NCBI GenBank assembly: GCA_003194525.1
Contig: NBIV01000105.1
Location: 1 to 64,000 of the forward strand
Source: Gracilariopsis chorda
Taxonomy: Eukaryota > Rhodophyta > Florideophyceae > Gracilariales > Gracilariaceae
Length of the DNA: 64,000 bases
Direction: 5' to 3'
The position numbers and the translations under genes are program-made. The notes under the pieces were generated by a model, which was given only the letters and a program-made list of their open reading frames with translations, was not told the DNA's origin and searched no databases. Each line of letters starts with the position of its first letter. Position 1 is the first letter of the stretch. Shown in pieces: positions 36,270 through 47,760 of the stretch.

Positions 36270-38900
36270 TCACATGAAATCACGTATAACTAATTTTTGA
36301 ATATTTAAAATGCATTTGGAGGTAAATAAAATTTGGTTCAAAGCATCAGAGGTCTCAACCTTCGTGGAAAAATCGGCGTGGTTGTTGTCGGAGGTGACAT
36401 ATCCAACATCAGAAATTTCATGGTTCGCGTATGCTTCACAAACTTCTGAAATGTCGATCATTAGTCGCTTGTCAGATGTGAATGAGCTTTTTGTTATTAG
36501 GTCAACTAAACTTTTTGAGTCAGTGAGCATTGTGCTTGGAACTTTTTCCCAATTATTGACTCTAATTCATGTTTGATAACGTAAGCTATATCGAATGCAT
36601 CTGCAAATGAGTATAGTTCTCCTCCTAAAACTGATCTTGTAACACGCCGACTTTGTGACTTGAGAAATGAAGAATATTGCAGTCGTCGAACTTGTCCACG
36701 AGAAGAATAATGAATCCGAACTGAGATGAGTTGTCTGCATTGTTGGCAAATGATGAATCAGAGTATACCTTGAGTAGAAGTGAACTAAAATCAAGTTTAA
36801 CATATTTCAGACTCACATTTTGACTTTGCTGAATATGTGTTACGACTTTGTTGATGTTTTTCACATCTTCCTTTGAAAAAGATTGTCCCGTAACTTACGC
36901 AGCCATGTTCACAGCACGGCAAATATCTGGTCGCGTGTGGGTCAACCAAGGAAGTTTATGTCTCAATGAGCGGAAATCAGAGAAGGTGCAATCTTTTGGA
37001 AGAATTTGCAATCGTTTAGCATAATGTTCCTGACTTAGGGCAAATCAGTTATCGGTTATACGTACTCTGACGCCCACAAATAAAGCGGAACCCATTTGTA
37101 AGTCCTTTGATTCACACTTCTGAATGGTGAGCTTTGCCTGTTGCAGGAATTGATCGGTTCCACATTGAAGGAGGTCTTCTACGTAAACACCGGTTAAGCC
37201 AATGAGCTTTGCCTGTTCGTGTTTCATAAACAGTGACAGATCTCCTTTCGTCGTGGTCATTTCTAGGTCTTTTTTCGGATGAGCTGTTATTGTTCTGTAC
37301 CAATAGTCCCCAGAGTCTGAAAGTCTATAAAGAGGGCGGAGAAGTTCCAACAACATGTGTGCTGGAAGTTCCAGTTCTTTTGGGGGATTCAGATATACTC
37401 TACGCATGAGCTTCTGCGCGGATTGCAAGTATGCTTCACGAATTCTGTGTTACATACTCTATATCCAAGAATAGCGGCGACAGTAACGAGAATTGGGGTT
37501 TAATATTGTCTTAGATAAAGCGAATTGGGCACTAGAAAAGCTTTTTCTGGATCGTTGTGCCCTTGGGCGACAAATCTGGCTTTGAATATCTCTTCATCAG
37601 TTTCAGAAATTTTGATGGCGAGCACAAAGTGGCCAGTGAGGATATTGGCGTCTTCTGACACTTCATCTTGTCTAATGACTTTCCACGTTCCGCGGGATAC
37701 TAATCCTGCGAGCTCTTTTCGTTTGGCTTCACTGAATGCAGGTAGGTTCCGACGGTGATCGGAAGGACCTACCAGTTCAGTGATTTGAACATCATAGAGT
37801 TCAAAATCACAAGGAAGTATTGTTTGGAGACAAGTATGAAGGTTGTCCATTAGTTCGTCACGATGAAAAGGTTTGACCTGCGCAATAGAATTTTGGACTA
37901 TTTCACCATTGCGATTGATAAAGACTTGTTTGTTATCAATCCTTACAATGTTATAGGGTCCAGTCCATTTTATTGCCTTTAAATATTCTAGATACACTAG
38001 AACTTCTTGTCCAACTTTCTAGCTTGTGGATGCGGCAGATGGAATGCGGGCGACAATTGCGCGGCGCAAACGGAGCTCCAAAGTGATGGTTTCCATCTCA
38101 GTGCGCGCGATTTGAAGAGCTCTCATTCGCTCCTCATTATTTGGAAGTTCTGTGCTAAACCGTGGAAAGCGAGAAAGAACTCCAAATACGAGTAGTGAAG
38201 GCAAAAGTCTTTCGGAATTCATTGAATCGTTCATAACCTTGACAGCACGTCCAAGGGCTAAGGCGATGTGGACATCAGGCTCACTGTATCGAATCTTTTG
38301 GTAGATACGACGTAAGGGTTCATGGTACCGATCACCAGTTCCAAGGAAATTATGACTTTCGACGCCTGAGAATTGTAAGGTAATTCCAGCCATGCTTGTC
38401 ACCTCTTTCCATCGAGTGGATGTGAATTTTCTGGCCTTATCAAGTCTCATCCTGTCTGGATAGCCGGTGTATAATGTTGCCCAGCGACTGAGAAATGCAT
38501 ACCAGATTGCTTCTGTGGTTTGACTCTTTAAGTATACTGCAGAGCTGAAGTGCGTTTGTGTATGAACAACGTGAAAAACTGGCAGTTTATCCAAGAACAT
38601 AAGCTCCAAAGCAATTTCACGGTTAAATATTATCTTGCCTGGAATGGATACTTGGAAGGATTGTGGCCACTGTGTAAAACGTTGGCACGTGGCACAAGAT
38701 TTTTAGATACGCTCGATGAGTGTTTCGGTCTCGGGTGTGGCATTTTCTGGCTTTTCTCGGGAGATCAAGTTGAAAAGCCTATTTGCGCTTGGATGGTAAA
38801 AGCGCATATGCATTTTTCGGAGTTCGCATTTGGTGTAAAGAATCTCAGAGAAGTCCCATTCTAAGTACATATGACCGAATTTCTTAGTGATTTGTATCGC
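36270..38900 (-). pseudogene. Copia-1 integrase, RT and RNase H (fossil)
   Basis: GAG-pre-integrase and the zinc-binding region lie near 38.8-38.68 kb (MHMRFYHPSANRLFNLI, then CATCQRF). The integrase core covers about 38.6-38.1 kb (LMFLDKLPVFHVVHTQTHFS, then YPDRMRLDKARKFTSTRW). RT covers about 37.43-36.8 kb (VYLNPPKELELPAHMLLELL, RPLYRLSDSGDYW, TGVYVEDLLQCG). RNase H covers about 36.53-36.3 kb (LTDSKSLVDLITKS and SDNNHADFSTK, where the family has SE-NPADGLTK). The PPKEL and LSDSGDYW signatures place it in a Copia branch widespread in protists, animals and oomycetes rather than the plant type (family knowledge). Confidence 0.8.
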
Positions 38901-41003
38901 CCAGTTGAGCTCCTTGTTGACTAGCCTGTTGTCCACATTGTCAGCTACACGAGCCTGTAGGTCCAAAGTATCTAGACCAATAAGGAGAGGTACAGAGGCG
39001 TCAAGAACGTCAATCTTCAGTGGAAGGAAAGTGTTGCCAGGTAACGGACTGCGTGCTAGCATAGTTCCTTGGCTGAAGTATACGCCATCTCCAAATTTAA
39101 AGGCTTTGTTGGAGTGGCTCAGCTTTAATGGAATGCCTACAAGTTTACAATAAGCTTGGGCCTGTTCTTTTTATTATGGATTGATGTGCGCCAGAGTTCA
39201 GACATGCGCCCTGAAATTCACGACGTTTTCTGTCGAATGAACTTGTCTTCACATTGTGAATGTCGATAAGGTTGCAACGAGGTGTTTCAGAACTGTAAAG
39301 TGCTTGCTTTCGTGTACAAAAACGAATGATTCAAAGTGAGCCATTGGAGGACTTGTCTGGGCCTTTCTTGTTCTGCTGCTTGGGAGGAGCACTAAGGCAG
39401 AAATCGTTAGTACTCCGAGTTAAAAATCCTCAAGGCAGTTCGAGAGAAAGGGGTCGGTACTTTGCGTTCCAAAGTTCGACGCAAAGAATTGTTCGGAAAG
39501 ATCAGAGTTTTCGTTGTCTGCATTAATATCTGCCTTGCCGTTGCAAGCCAAGAATTTTTCCGCGCTTTCGAATTCGTCGGAATCACTGGACTCTTCGAGC
39601 TGTTGGCAGATTTCATATAAGACGCATTTCAAAGCATTGTTCTGATCCTTGCAGGCATTGCGTTGCAAATATTGCACATGGCTGGCAGCATTGTTGGTCA
39701 GGTCCTTGCGTTGCCTGCAATTGGCAATTACGTGTCCGAGTTTTCCACAATTCCAACAGTGAACGTCTCGTTTGTTTCTGGATTGACAAAAGGTTGCCTT
39801 TTTGTGGAATGCGGGTGACGTACGTATCGGAATTGGCCAGCATAGAACGCTTCACTCGTATGAGAGGTCTGAAAATCGTCGGTGGAAAGTGAATGCAACT
39901 GAAGGCTCTTTTGATCTCGCATGCGACTGATTCTCCCTTCTTGGTCCATTTGAATTGCAGCTTCCAACTGACCGTAAAGTTCATGATAACTAATCAGTCC
40001 CGCATTGGCTCTGCTGCAGGCATCTTGCGCCCAGGAAATACCAACTACAGAATTCTGTAAGTATTCGATTCTGTTGCGCTCGGATCGGTTGTGGGGACAA
40101 CTTCGAAATTTCTTCGTGGAGTTTCTCTAAACGGTCACCCAATGAACAGCTCTTTGAAACAAATTTTTGGATTCAAAAGTTATATAAGTAGGCAGCAATG
40201 CGGTTCTGATGGGAAAGAGAGTTATACTGCTTTTCCATTAGTACTGAATCTTCCCTGAAACTTCTCACTCTGCCATCAACGTTTTGTATGTAAATATGCT
40301 TCGCGTTTCCACACAAAAGGTGGTGTAAATATTGGAGTCGTTGATGGTTGGATAGATTGTAATCTAGAGCGGTATACTTATATTCGCTCAGAAATTCCTC
40401 CCAACATTCACCAAGCGCTTCTGAGAAGTTAGAAGATTCATCTTTGAAATGAGACGCGATATAATGAGTAGTCCTGTCTCGATTGTTTCCAAAGTTTGTA
40501 GCTCACTGTAAACGTTTTGAGGACGGCACGGCTGGCGTTGGCGAATTTTTTCATCAAGACGTTTTGGAGGTCAGAGCTCACGTTGCTGCTAATCCTCGGT
40601 GTCTTCTTCTTCGTGTGCATATCTTCTTGCTTGTTGTCTGGTAGGCGGAGCAGGTGCGGGCTTTGCTCGAATAAACCTATAGCAGTGAAAGCATCCTCTA
40701 AATGAGACTCCTCGAAAATAGTTTTGGCAATTCCTTTTAAGAGGTGACCGCTTTCATGTTCTGCGAGATTAATTACACGATCTTCTAAGAACTTTGCAAC
40801 TTACGCATAAGCAACCCATTACTTAAAATTGTAAAAGTAAGTAGCTTATCTGGAGGGTATTCAGCTCTCAGAAGTTCGACTATTTGAGCAGGCTCTGTTT
40901 GGGTATTGTTTTCCTGAATGTTCTTTATGAATTCGATAAATTGTCGTTGCTGCGGATTTGCATACCTAACATTGCTAGTAAAATTTCCGTTAAGTGGCGG
41001 CAT
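38901..41003 (-). pseudogene. Copia-1 gag and protease (fossil)
   Basis: Gag starts near 41003 (MPPLNGNFTSNVRY). A zinc knuckle CWNCGKLGHVIANC, a perfect C-x2-C-x4-H-x4-C, lies at 39758-39717 and would bind RNA. The end of the protease lies near 39.0 kb with VPLLIGLDTLD and leads into the pre-integrase domain. Several breaks. Confidence 0.75.
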
Positions 41004-41918
41004 GATGACTTATACCAATTACTACTACTTTGTTTTGTATGCTAATGAAATAAAGTACTGCGTTTAACTAATTTTTACTCGTACGAAATTAGCCTAGTAA
41101 TTTTGTTAAGTAATCGTAGAGTAATACGCAAAAACAAAAGTATTTATCGATTTGAATTTTAATTGTAAAGCACTTTGTGATGTGCTTTGCCGTTTTTGTG
41201 ACGTTTCAAATGATGATGCGACTCAAATGAGCGCTTAGAGATAGCACAGTAAGGGGAACTACGTTTGCACTGCACGCGGTTGCGGTGTGTTTTAAACTGA
41301 CAGTGGTCAAAAAAGGTTTTTGAACTTTGCACAACGTGCAGAAGCGTTTGGCACGTGCTTTCTTCTTCGGTTGTAATTGGTCAGTCAAACACTTAGCTTT
41401 TTTCCTGCGGAGCTTCTGTATGCCACCGGTGCTCGGCTGCCCTGGCACTGGTGATGTCTGGCAGGGGCATGGCACGGGTACCCCTTCGGCTTCAAGGTCA
41501 AAGACACTTGGCGGCTTGCGGCTGGATGTAGTTGAGTGGTGGCCTGGTTCTGATTCACTTTCCACTTCTGAAGGGGTTAGATGGTCCAATAAGTTCGGTC
41601 GTTGCTGATTTGTTGGTGGCGCTGGTAGTACAGCAAGGTGGTGACGATGCGGGGAGGCTGGGTGCTCTACGGTTACCGTAGGATAGATTGGATTATGAAT
41701 AAAGACAGTGCCTGGCTGTTTACGAGCCACTGTAGTCATATGCTGATTGGACACTAAAAGAATATAAATTAGAAAACATGGCTAGTTAGTAATTACGTCT
41801 TCTAAGTATTGGTTAACAACGCGTAATCAGTACCAAAAGAATTTTTCAATTCTTTGGGTATCGAATGACTTACATGATAACAGTAAAACTCTGCGCATAT
41901 CCACGGATGATTCCGGAA
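41004..41918. other. Copia-1 leader with an extra open frame
   Basis: About 0.9 kb separates the 5' LTR from gag, long for a Copia leader. It holds an open frame of 182 codons on the - strand (41754-41206), rich in proline and basic residues (LRRKKAKC, QPKKKARAKRFC), with no family I recognise. It could be an upstream gag extension or a host-derived insert. Confidence 0.4.
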
Positions 41919-42292
41919 TGTCTTGAAATAATACTTAAAAAAAAGTAGGCGGCCTCTAGCAATAGTTAGAAACGGCCCAAAAAAGGAAAATTCCTTTGCT
42001 TCAACACAAGTTGAAGTAGTTGGAGTTAAGCTGGTTGAGAACAGAGACCGGGGTTGCGCTCTGTTCACTCCGTTTTATAGTAGAGAGAGGAAGACGCTAC
42101 TCGTCTTCCTCGTAATAAGCTAGATGAACGCAGCAATGTATGCGGCATTGTAAGCGGGCCATGTCACCATCCTTAGGGATGGTGAGAAGGCAAGACGCTT
42201 TCGCACCATCCCCAAGGATGGTGAGATGGTTTGGTCCATTCCTTTGTGTCTCACCGTCTGATAAGGACGGTGAGCACACCTACGTCCTTACA
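41919..42292 (-). repeat. Copia-1 5' LTR
   Basis: This 374-bp LTR carries three neighbouring perfect hairpins: 42164-42185 (9-bp stem, TTAG loop), 42204-42223 (8-bp stem, CCAA loop) and 42250-42274 (9-bp stem, 7-base loop). The first two have the same arm CACCATCC. The adjacent TTAAG is the target duplication. Confidence 0.9.
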
Positions 42293-42297
42293 TTAAG
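42293..42297. repeat. Target-site duplication TTAAG (right of Copia-1)
   Basis: Second copy of the duplication found at 35864-35868. Confidence 0.85.
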
Positions 42298-43243
42298 GTT
42301 ATCAGTTGTGGCGTGGACTAGACCACAGTGGCAGGACACCACTGTTCATTTAACCTGAATTAGTGTACGAGAGATTCCAGCAAGCTGACCCATTTGGTAC
42401 AGCACACCAGATAGTCTAGATCAATTGACCTTCGCACCTCATTATACAACACATCTCTCTCCTACCGACAGACATGACCCTGGGGCTGCACTCGCGGTAA
42501 GCAGCGTGCAAATCCAGTGTATAGAAATGGTTTCCATTGCAAATGCAACGCACGACCATAGTTGGTTACGAATTAATCCGAAGCGTAGTAATCCCCAAAA
42601 TGGGATTCGCCCAATGAACCCAGGCTTGCGATCCGTACTACTACCACTGTCTGGTTTGCGTACCAGCCTTGGTACCTCTGCTATTCTTCGTATCCGATTA
42701 AGTGGAATTACGGACATCGGTCATTCAATGCCCAAGTGGATATCGAGAAGAACACCATTTCCGTTACACGTTCGCGGAATATCAATGCAGTACATGACAC
42801 CTTCCCCTCTAGTCCGACGCTGACGACTGTCCGATGCACCCGATAAGAGAGGGTTGCATTGACAGCTCCTGACGTTGGGGCTTGAAATCGTAATGATAGA
42901 CGAGAGGGTGGGCGTGACCGATGGCAGTGCCGGAAGCCGAGATATTGTTCAAGTCAGACCCAGACGGTGTCTAAGTTAACCTCCGCAACCCGACGTTTGC
43001 AGGCATCGCCGGTCTACTCGGTCAGATTTACGTAAGATTTACAGCAGGTATTTACTTTAACTGGAGGGTGAACCCATCATGCATTGTATCACACAGTACA
43101 GCAAGCGCACAACACTGGTACGGCTTTTTTTTATATCTGTAACTTTCTTGGATGTCCATTTGATTTCCGAAAATTGAGTACCTTCTCTTGCAAACAATTT
43201 TCTTGATTTCTGGACATCACTTGGACAGCGGAGAAAATCTTGG
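42298..43243. other. Unassigned sequence between Copia-1 and Gypsy-5
   Basis: A 132-codon frame (42425-42823 +) and a 91-codon frame opposite it (42717-42442 -) have no recognisable motif. The missing 3' LTR of Gypsy-5 might lie here, but none could be seen. Confidence 0.35.
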
Positions 43244-45182
43244 ATGTGCGTCAGGTGCGTCAGGTCTATGTACGTTGTGATTCATATATGTCGCTGGTTA
43301 CTACCCGCCATGTCATATGAATGGAATCAAAGGATATACTTTCTGTGCATCATTCAAGCATCATCCTGTCTCTCTGGGTCACATATTTCCCGCAGCGCTT
43401 TTGGGAGAACGGCCCGTGGCATCATGAACCCAGTCTTTTGTTCTCGTATGCATGGTTACGACCGTTTCATTTCGAAAAGTCTTCCCCTTCCAGTTCAGAG
43501 ATCTCAAAATTTTCGGGATATCCAGCTACCTCAAACATCTACCTGTGCATTTCATCACCTTCCAAGTCCAAGTTCAACCCCCAATAAAATCTATAAACTC
43601 ATTGCCCATACTTTCGCGTCCCAACAGGCTGCGGTTTTTGGCATTTCTGTGACTAATCCAACCGATGATTATAAGGCCAATATCGAGTAGTTGGGTTTGG
43701 TACTATCTGTCTCCGAACTGGGATGGATCCGGAGTAGGTCCTCGACCATTGCGGAAATCGAGCACATGCGGAAGGGTTTTCAACCTCCAAATTTCAACTG
43801 GTGTTTCTTTGGAAACGATAGAGTTGCCATCTCCTCCTGCTTGTCTCTTTCAAACCACCAACATGAAATAGGGAAACACTTCAACTTTCTGGTAGCCGAG
43901 TTGGTTCTCACAATCGGACACATCATTCAGAGTTTTATTACTGCATCCTGCTGCGATTCCAAGTGACTTACCATGTTTAAGGTACAAGGACGAGCTTCCT
44001 TTCCGCAGTTTGGTCGATGTCTTTTGCGAAGCTGGTGATTCTTGTGTTGGGTTGGAGCTCAGTCCTAAAATGGCTGGTTTCCTCTCCCACTTCGACTATA
44101 GTTCTTACATCGACCTTCAACGGTGAAGCACCGATGCGGCTTGAGAATTCGTGATTTGGAATCATTAAAGTGTTGTCCACATCATGCATTGTTTTTAGAA
44201 CAACGAGTACCTCACTAATAATACTGAGGATCGCCTTCTCTCGTATACAGAGCAACCCAAATAGTAGCATTTGTACGAACTTCCAAAATGGTTATCCGTC
44301 CAACCTTCTCCTGCAGTTGCCTATATTGGAACTTGAGGCTCCAAAGAACCCCCTGTTTCCACACCATTTGGACAACTACGTCCTGCAGTTGGGGCGTGTC
44401 GGTGGCCACACCGGCTCTCGAGGCAGCCCCAACAGTGTAAATTGGAATCTGAGATCCGCACATTTAGACTTATACATCCATGGGTATTCTCCAGTTGTTC
44501 GTCACTTCTGCTTACCGACGTGGCTAGTCAAATTTATCCGCCGTCTCTGTGTGAAGGGTATCCTTCATAGAGTCTCACATACCCTGGAAGAGCTTAGTGC
44601 TTACATTTAAGGGCCGAGACCTACAAATAGGGAAGGTACCAATCCTTTAGTGCATGAGACTCCACCGCCCAGATGTTTTACCCTCAATGTGAAATCAATC
44701 TTCATGTGAATGTCAATGTCGGTAAACAAGCTCAGTATGTTCATCTCGTGGAAACCCTCCATGCTCATTTATCTCAGCAGCTCCTACTTATGGTGGTGTT
44801 CCACCGCTTCCTACGTCCTCTTCTGCACCCATATGGACGTCCGGTCCTTTTCAACCCTTTAGATGTCTCTAGATAGCCCTTGACAGTGGTCACATTGTTA
44901 CAGCTTCCGCCATAAATGGTGCTCTCATGCGTATCAGACAGGTCTGCATCAGTCAATGTAACCATCCAGTTCCACATTCTCTTCAACAAGCCTTCACTTT
45001 CCCAGGAGCGTTTATCCCCATTCGCGCTCAACCGGCTTGGTAACTTTCGGACCGATATCTGCACATACCTATACCGTTTGGTTGTTGGGGAACGTTCAAT
45101 GGTGTTGGAGAACGCGTTTATCATTGCAGGTACGCTTCTTCACATATTAATTAGTCCTTGCATTGGGTCCGTATGCCATTAA
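43244..45182 (+). other. Open frames antisense to Gypsy-5, possible fourth antisense gene
   Basis: Downstream of the Gypsy-5 chromodomain the longest frames are on the + strand, antisense to that element: 148 codons near 43.24-43.69 kb, 91 codons near 43.69-43.97 kb and 147 codons near 44.17-44.61 kb. A stretch around 43.82-43.93 kb (CLSLSNHQHEIG, then FLVAELVLTIGHII) vaguely resembles the L-x-x-D and W-x-x-x-x-EWA block of the other antisense genes. The position and orientation fit; the sequence likeness alone would not be enough. Confidence 0.35.
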
Positions 45183-45499
45183 TTAGTTGGTAGCGTGATG
45201 TTACCAGGTCCGTCCCCTTCTATTTCTGCTTCTGTTTTGTGTGACACCCCAAGCCTCTTTGCCTACTTCTTTGGGTGTACTAGATCCAACCCGAATAGGT
45301 GTGTTGTTGTTGGTCTATTTCTCTCCTGGCCTACAGGGGCAGTTATACTTCTGCGTACTTGAGCCAAAATTCTGATAGCCATGCTGGTCCTGTTGGCAGC
45401 CACTTCGCCGCTCCCATCACTGTGGACGTCCCCTAACCAGTAGTTTGTCGTTCGTTTCACTACTTATAAGGAAATTAATTTTGGTTTCACTGCTGAGCG

Positions 45500-46822
45500 T
45501 TGTGCTAGTTTTCGATCAGTCATCTTTAGTCACATACCAAGCGATTACGATCTTCAACTTCTTCCACAGTTCTTAGAGTGATGATTCCGTCGTTTACGAT
45601 TATATGGGATGTTAAACGTGCGCGATATACGACCAGATCATTCCAACTTATCTCGTTCAGTTGAACATCCATATACAACGTCAGAGATGCTGCGGTCATG
45701 ACCGATGACGGGATCCATCGCAATATCCAAGGTGACCGGTGCATGGGATTTCGCAAAGAGGTTTCCTGGATAGAGTAAAGGGACCACGTTGCGCGTGGTG
45801 TAACCTGGAGATATAGTCGAAGCCGCTACGATCTTCGCCACGAACGGCAAGGGCTTCACGAGACCAGAGTCTGAGGTTATTATTTGGCCTGGAGTCTCAG
45901 AAGCCCCCAAGAGCATGCTTGGTTTCGGTAGGACCTTCGCTGTATTGTTGACCCATATGGTATTCTCTGAACCGTCCATAATTATTGTAGATGCTTGGGA
46001 GTCTGTCCGAATTGTCGTATATAGTCTAGTAGGCTTCAGTAAGAGTTCGGAAGTGATACCCTTATAAATACCGATATCTCCTTTTCTTCTGCCGGCGTTG
46101 GACGCGACACACTGGGTAGGATATCAGTGACAACTTTATCGCCAGTTTCTACTTCGGTAACCTGCCGCTCTTTCCGACCGTACCCTTGCCTTACTGCTGT
46201 GTAGCTTTGGTGATCTTCGCATTGGCGTGATTCAAAGTCAGCCATAATCTTTGAGAAGTACCTTTTTCTTACCTGAGCAGGTGTGGTACGTTGGGAAAAA
46301 GTGCTCAGTATTCAATTCAAGTCCAATCCTTTGTGGTGAGAGAGATACTACTACATCAAACGGGATGGTTTGCATGGTTCAGGGAAACAGCAGGTTACAT
46401 GCTCAGGTTGGGATTTGTACGTACTCATCTGAATTGGTCTCATGTTGCTCACCATAGTGTCCGCGACTCGCCAATATAGTTTTATTGAAAGAGTTTCTAC
46501 CTGAAAAATGGTATGGGGGTGGGACGCTGTTGTGAATTAGTGCTTTATACCCAGCATGATGCAAATAGTTTCGAAAAGCTTCAATGCCAAGTGCGAGCCA
46601 CTATCGGTAAGCAGGTAAAGCCGAGCAGGACAATGGTAGGATTAGTTAACTGAAGAAAACGATAAGATTTCAAGAAGTCCTCTCCGGAGATAGGAGCACC
46701 AACGTGGTCTTTCTGGTTAGTTACCAAGGTTGTTCCCTAGCTAGGGGTTCGTAGCTCCGTACCTCCGAAAACTTTTTCATAGGTCTCTTCACAACTAATC
46801 GGCTTCTCAGGATATTGAGGCA
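45500..46822 (-). pseudogene. Gypsy-5 integrase core to chromodomain (fossil)
   Basis: LLTDSGSHLALGIEAFRNYL near 46.63-46.57 kb stands for the LSDNG-QF block. NKTILAS near 46.48 kb and TNSDEYVQIPT near 46.44-46.4 kb stand for the segment before the integrase tail. YTTIRTDS, then IIMDGSENTIWVNNT near 45.99-45.94 kb, matches the GPF-V-I-TDS / DG-----DR module. FVAKIVAASTISPGY near 45.84-45.8 kb is chromodomain-like. Many breaks. Confidence 0.6.
46818..46822. repeat. Probable target duplication AGGCA (left of Gypsy-2)
   Basis: AGGCA precedes the 5' LTR; AAGCA follows the 3' LTR at 58521-58525. Four of five bases agree. Confidence 0.5.
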
Positions 46823-47655
46823 TGAAGTGCAACGCCCTCAGGAAGGGATTCTTGGTACTTGATCGTTTTCCCGATATTATCGGTTGTGTAGTGTGTGTAT
46901 TAACTACGCCCCACAATGGTGGGTATGGACACGTGGGACACGGTTTTAGGCCAATTGGCGGTTGGCCACAGTAGTGGATGTTGCCACGAAATGTGGAGTA
47001 TTTTAGTTAATATTATTTATTATTTTCACACCCATTTCTGGGAAGCTAGTACTTAGTGCGACGGCGCACTGCCGTTGCACCAGTAAACCTTCCCCAACAA
47101 GGGACCCCAACCTGGGGAATTGGCTCTAGTTGTTACCGCTTGCCCGCGTGCTCTACTCCTCCTTGGAGGGAAATGCCGTGAACCACGGTACATCTAACCC
47201 CCTTGCACATCTAAAGAGGCCCATCCTTGGGAATATAATTGTTCCAATCACATTGGTGTTTCGCCCTGTATAGGGAGTCCTGTCCACCGGCATTGCCGTA
47301 TTTGTTCGTCCCTCTCGCGACTCACCCTTGCCCACTCCTTCTCCTTTTCCTTTCACTATTTTCCTTTCCCCCTTTCAGGGTAGTACATCCCACTACCCGT
47401 GGCCCTCGTGTGCGCGTCCGCTAACACACCCCCACTTACGTGGAAACATACCTCTACTGAGGATCACACCCCGCTCACGCGGATACCGATTCTTCGCCTT
47501 CACTTCCCTGCGCAAGTCGCGACAGGTGTCCCTGGTCTTACAAACCGGCTTCGCCGTGACACATCTGGGAGGGCTCTATCCAACTGGGTTCACCTTGTGA
47601 GAGGAAGATCCCGAACGTCTTTCGGTGTTTTTCCCCTTTGGGGCATGGCACCACA
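46823..47655 (+). repeat. Gypsy-2 5' LTR
   Basis: Begins TGAAGTGCAACG and ends in CCACA. It contains perfect small stems such as CCCAC-AATG-GTGGG (46912-46925), CCGC-TCAC-GCGG (47471-47482) and CCCC-TTT-GGGG (47633-47643). A pyrimidine-rich stretch lies near 47.33-47.38 kb. Confidence 0.9.
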
Positions 47656-47658
47656 AAG

Positions 47659-47673
47659 TGGTCTCCCGACCTA
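47659..47673 (+). other. Gypsy-2 primer-binding site
   Basis: TGGTCTCCCGACCTA, identical over 15 bases to the Gypsy-1 site, three bases after the LTR. Confidence 0.8.
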
Positions 47674-47760
47674 AAATCGGTTTTTGATTTCCCTCTTACG
47701 AGGTTTCTTTTCATTCACCGGAAGTTCCGTGATCGTTTCCCGTCGTAACGGTATTTTCTC

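Larger units (their letters stand above)
35869..42292 (-). mobile_element. Copia-1: full-length Copia fossil
   Basis: The element is 6,424 bp on the - strand, bounded by LTRs of about 370 bp and 5-bp TTAAG duplications. Domain order gag-protease-integrase-RT-RNase H is diagnostic of Ty1/Copia. The LTRs differ at about 40 of 370 positions by eye (about 11%), so it is older than Gypsy-1 and Gypsy-2. The polyprotein carries many breaks (more than ten). Confidence 0.92.
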
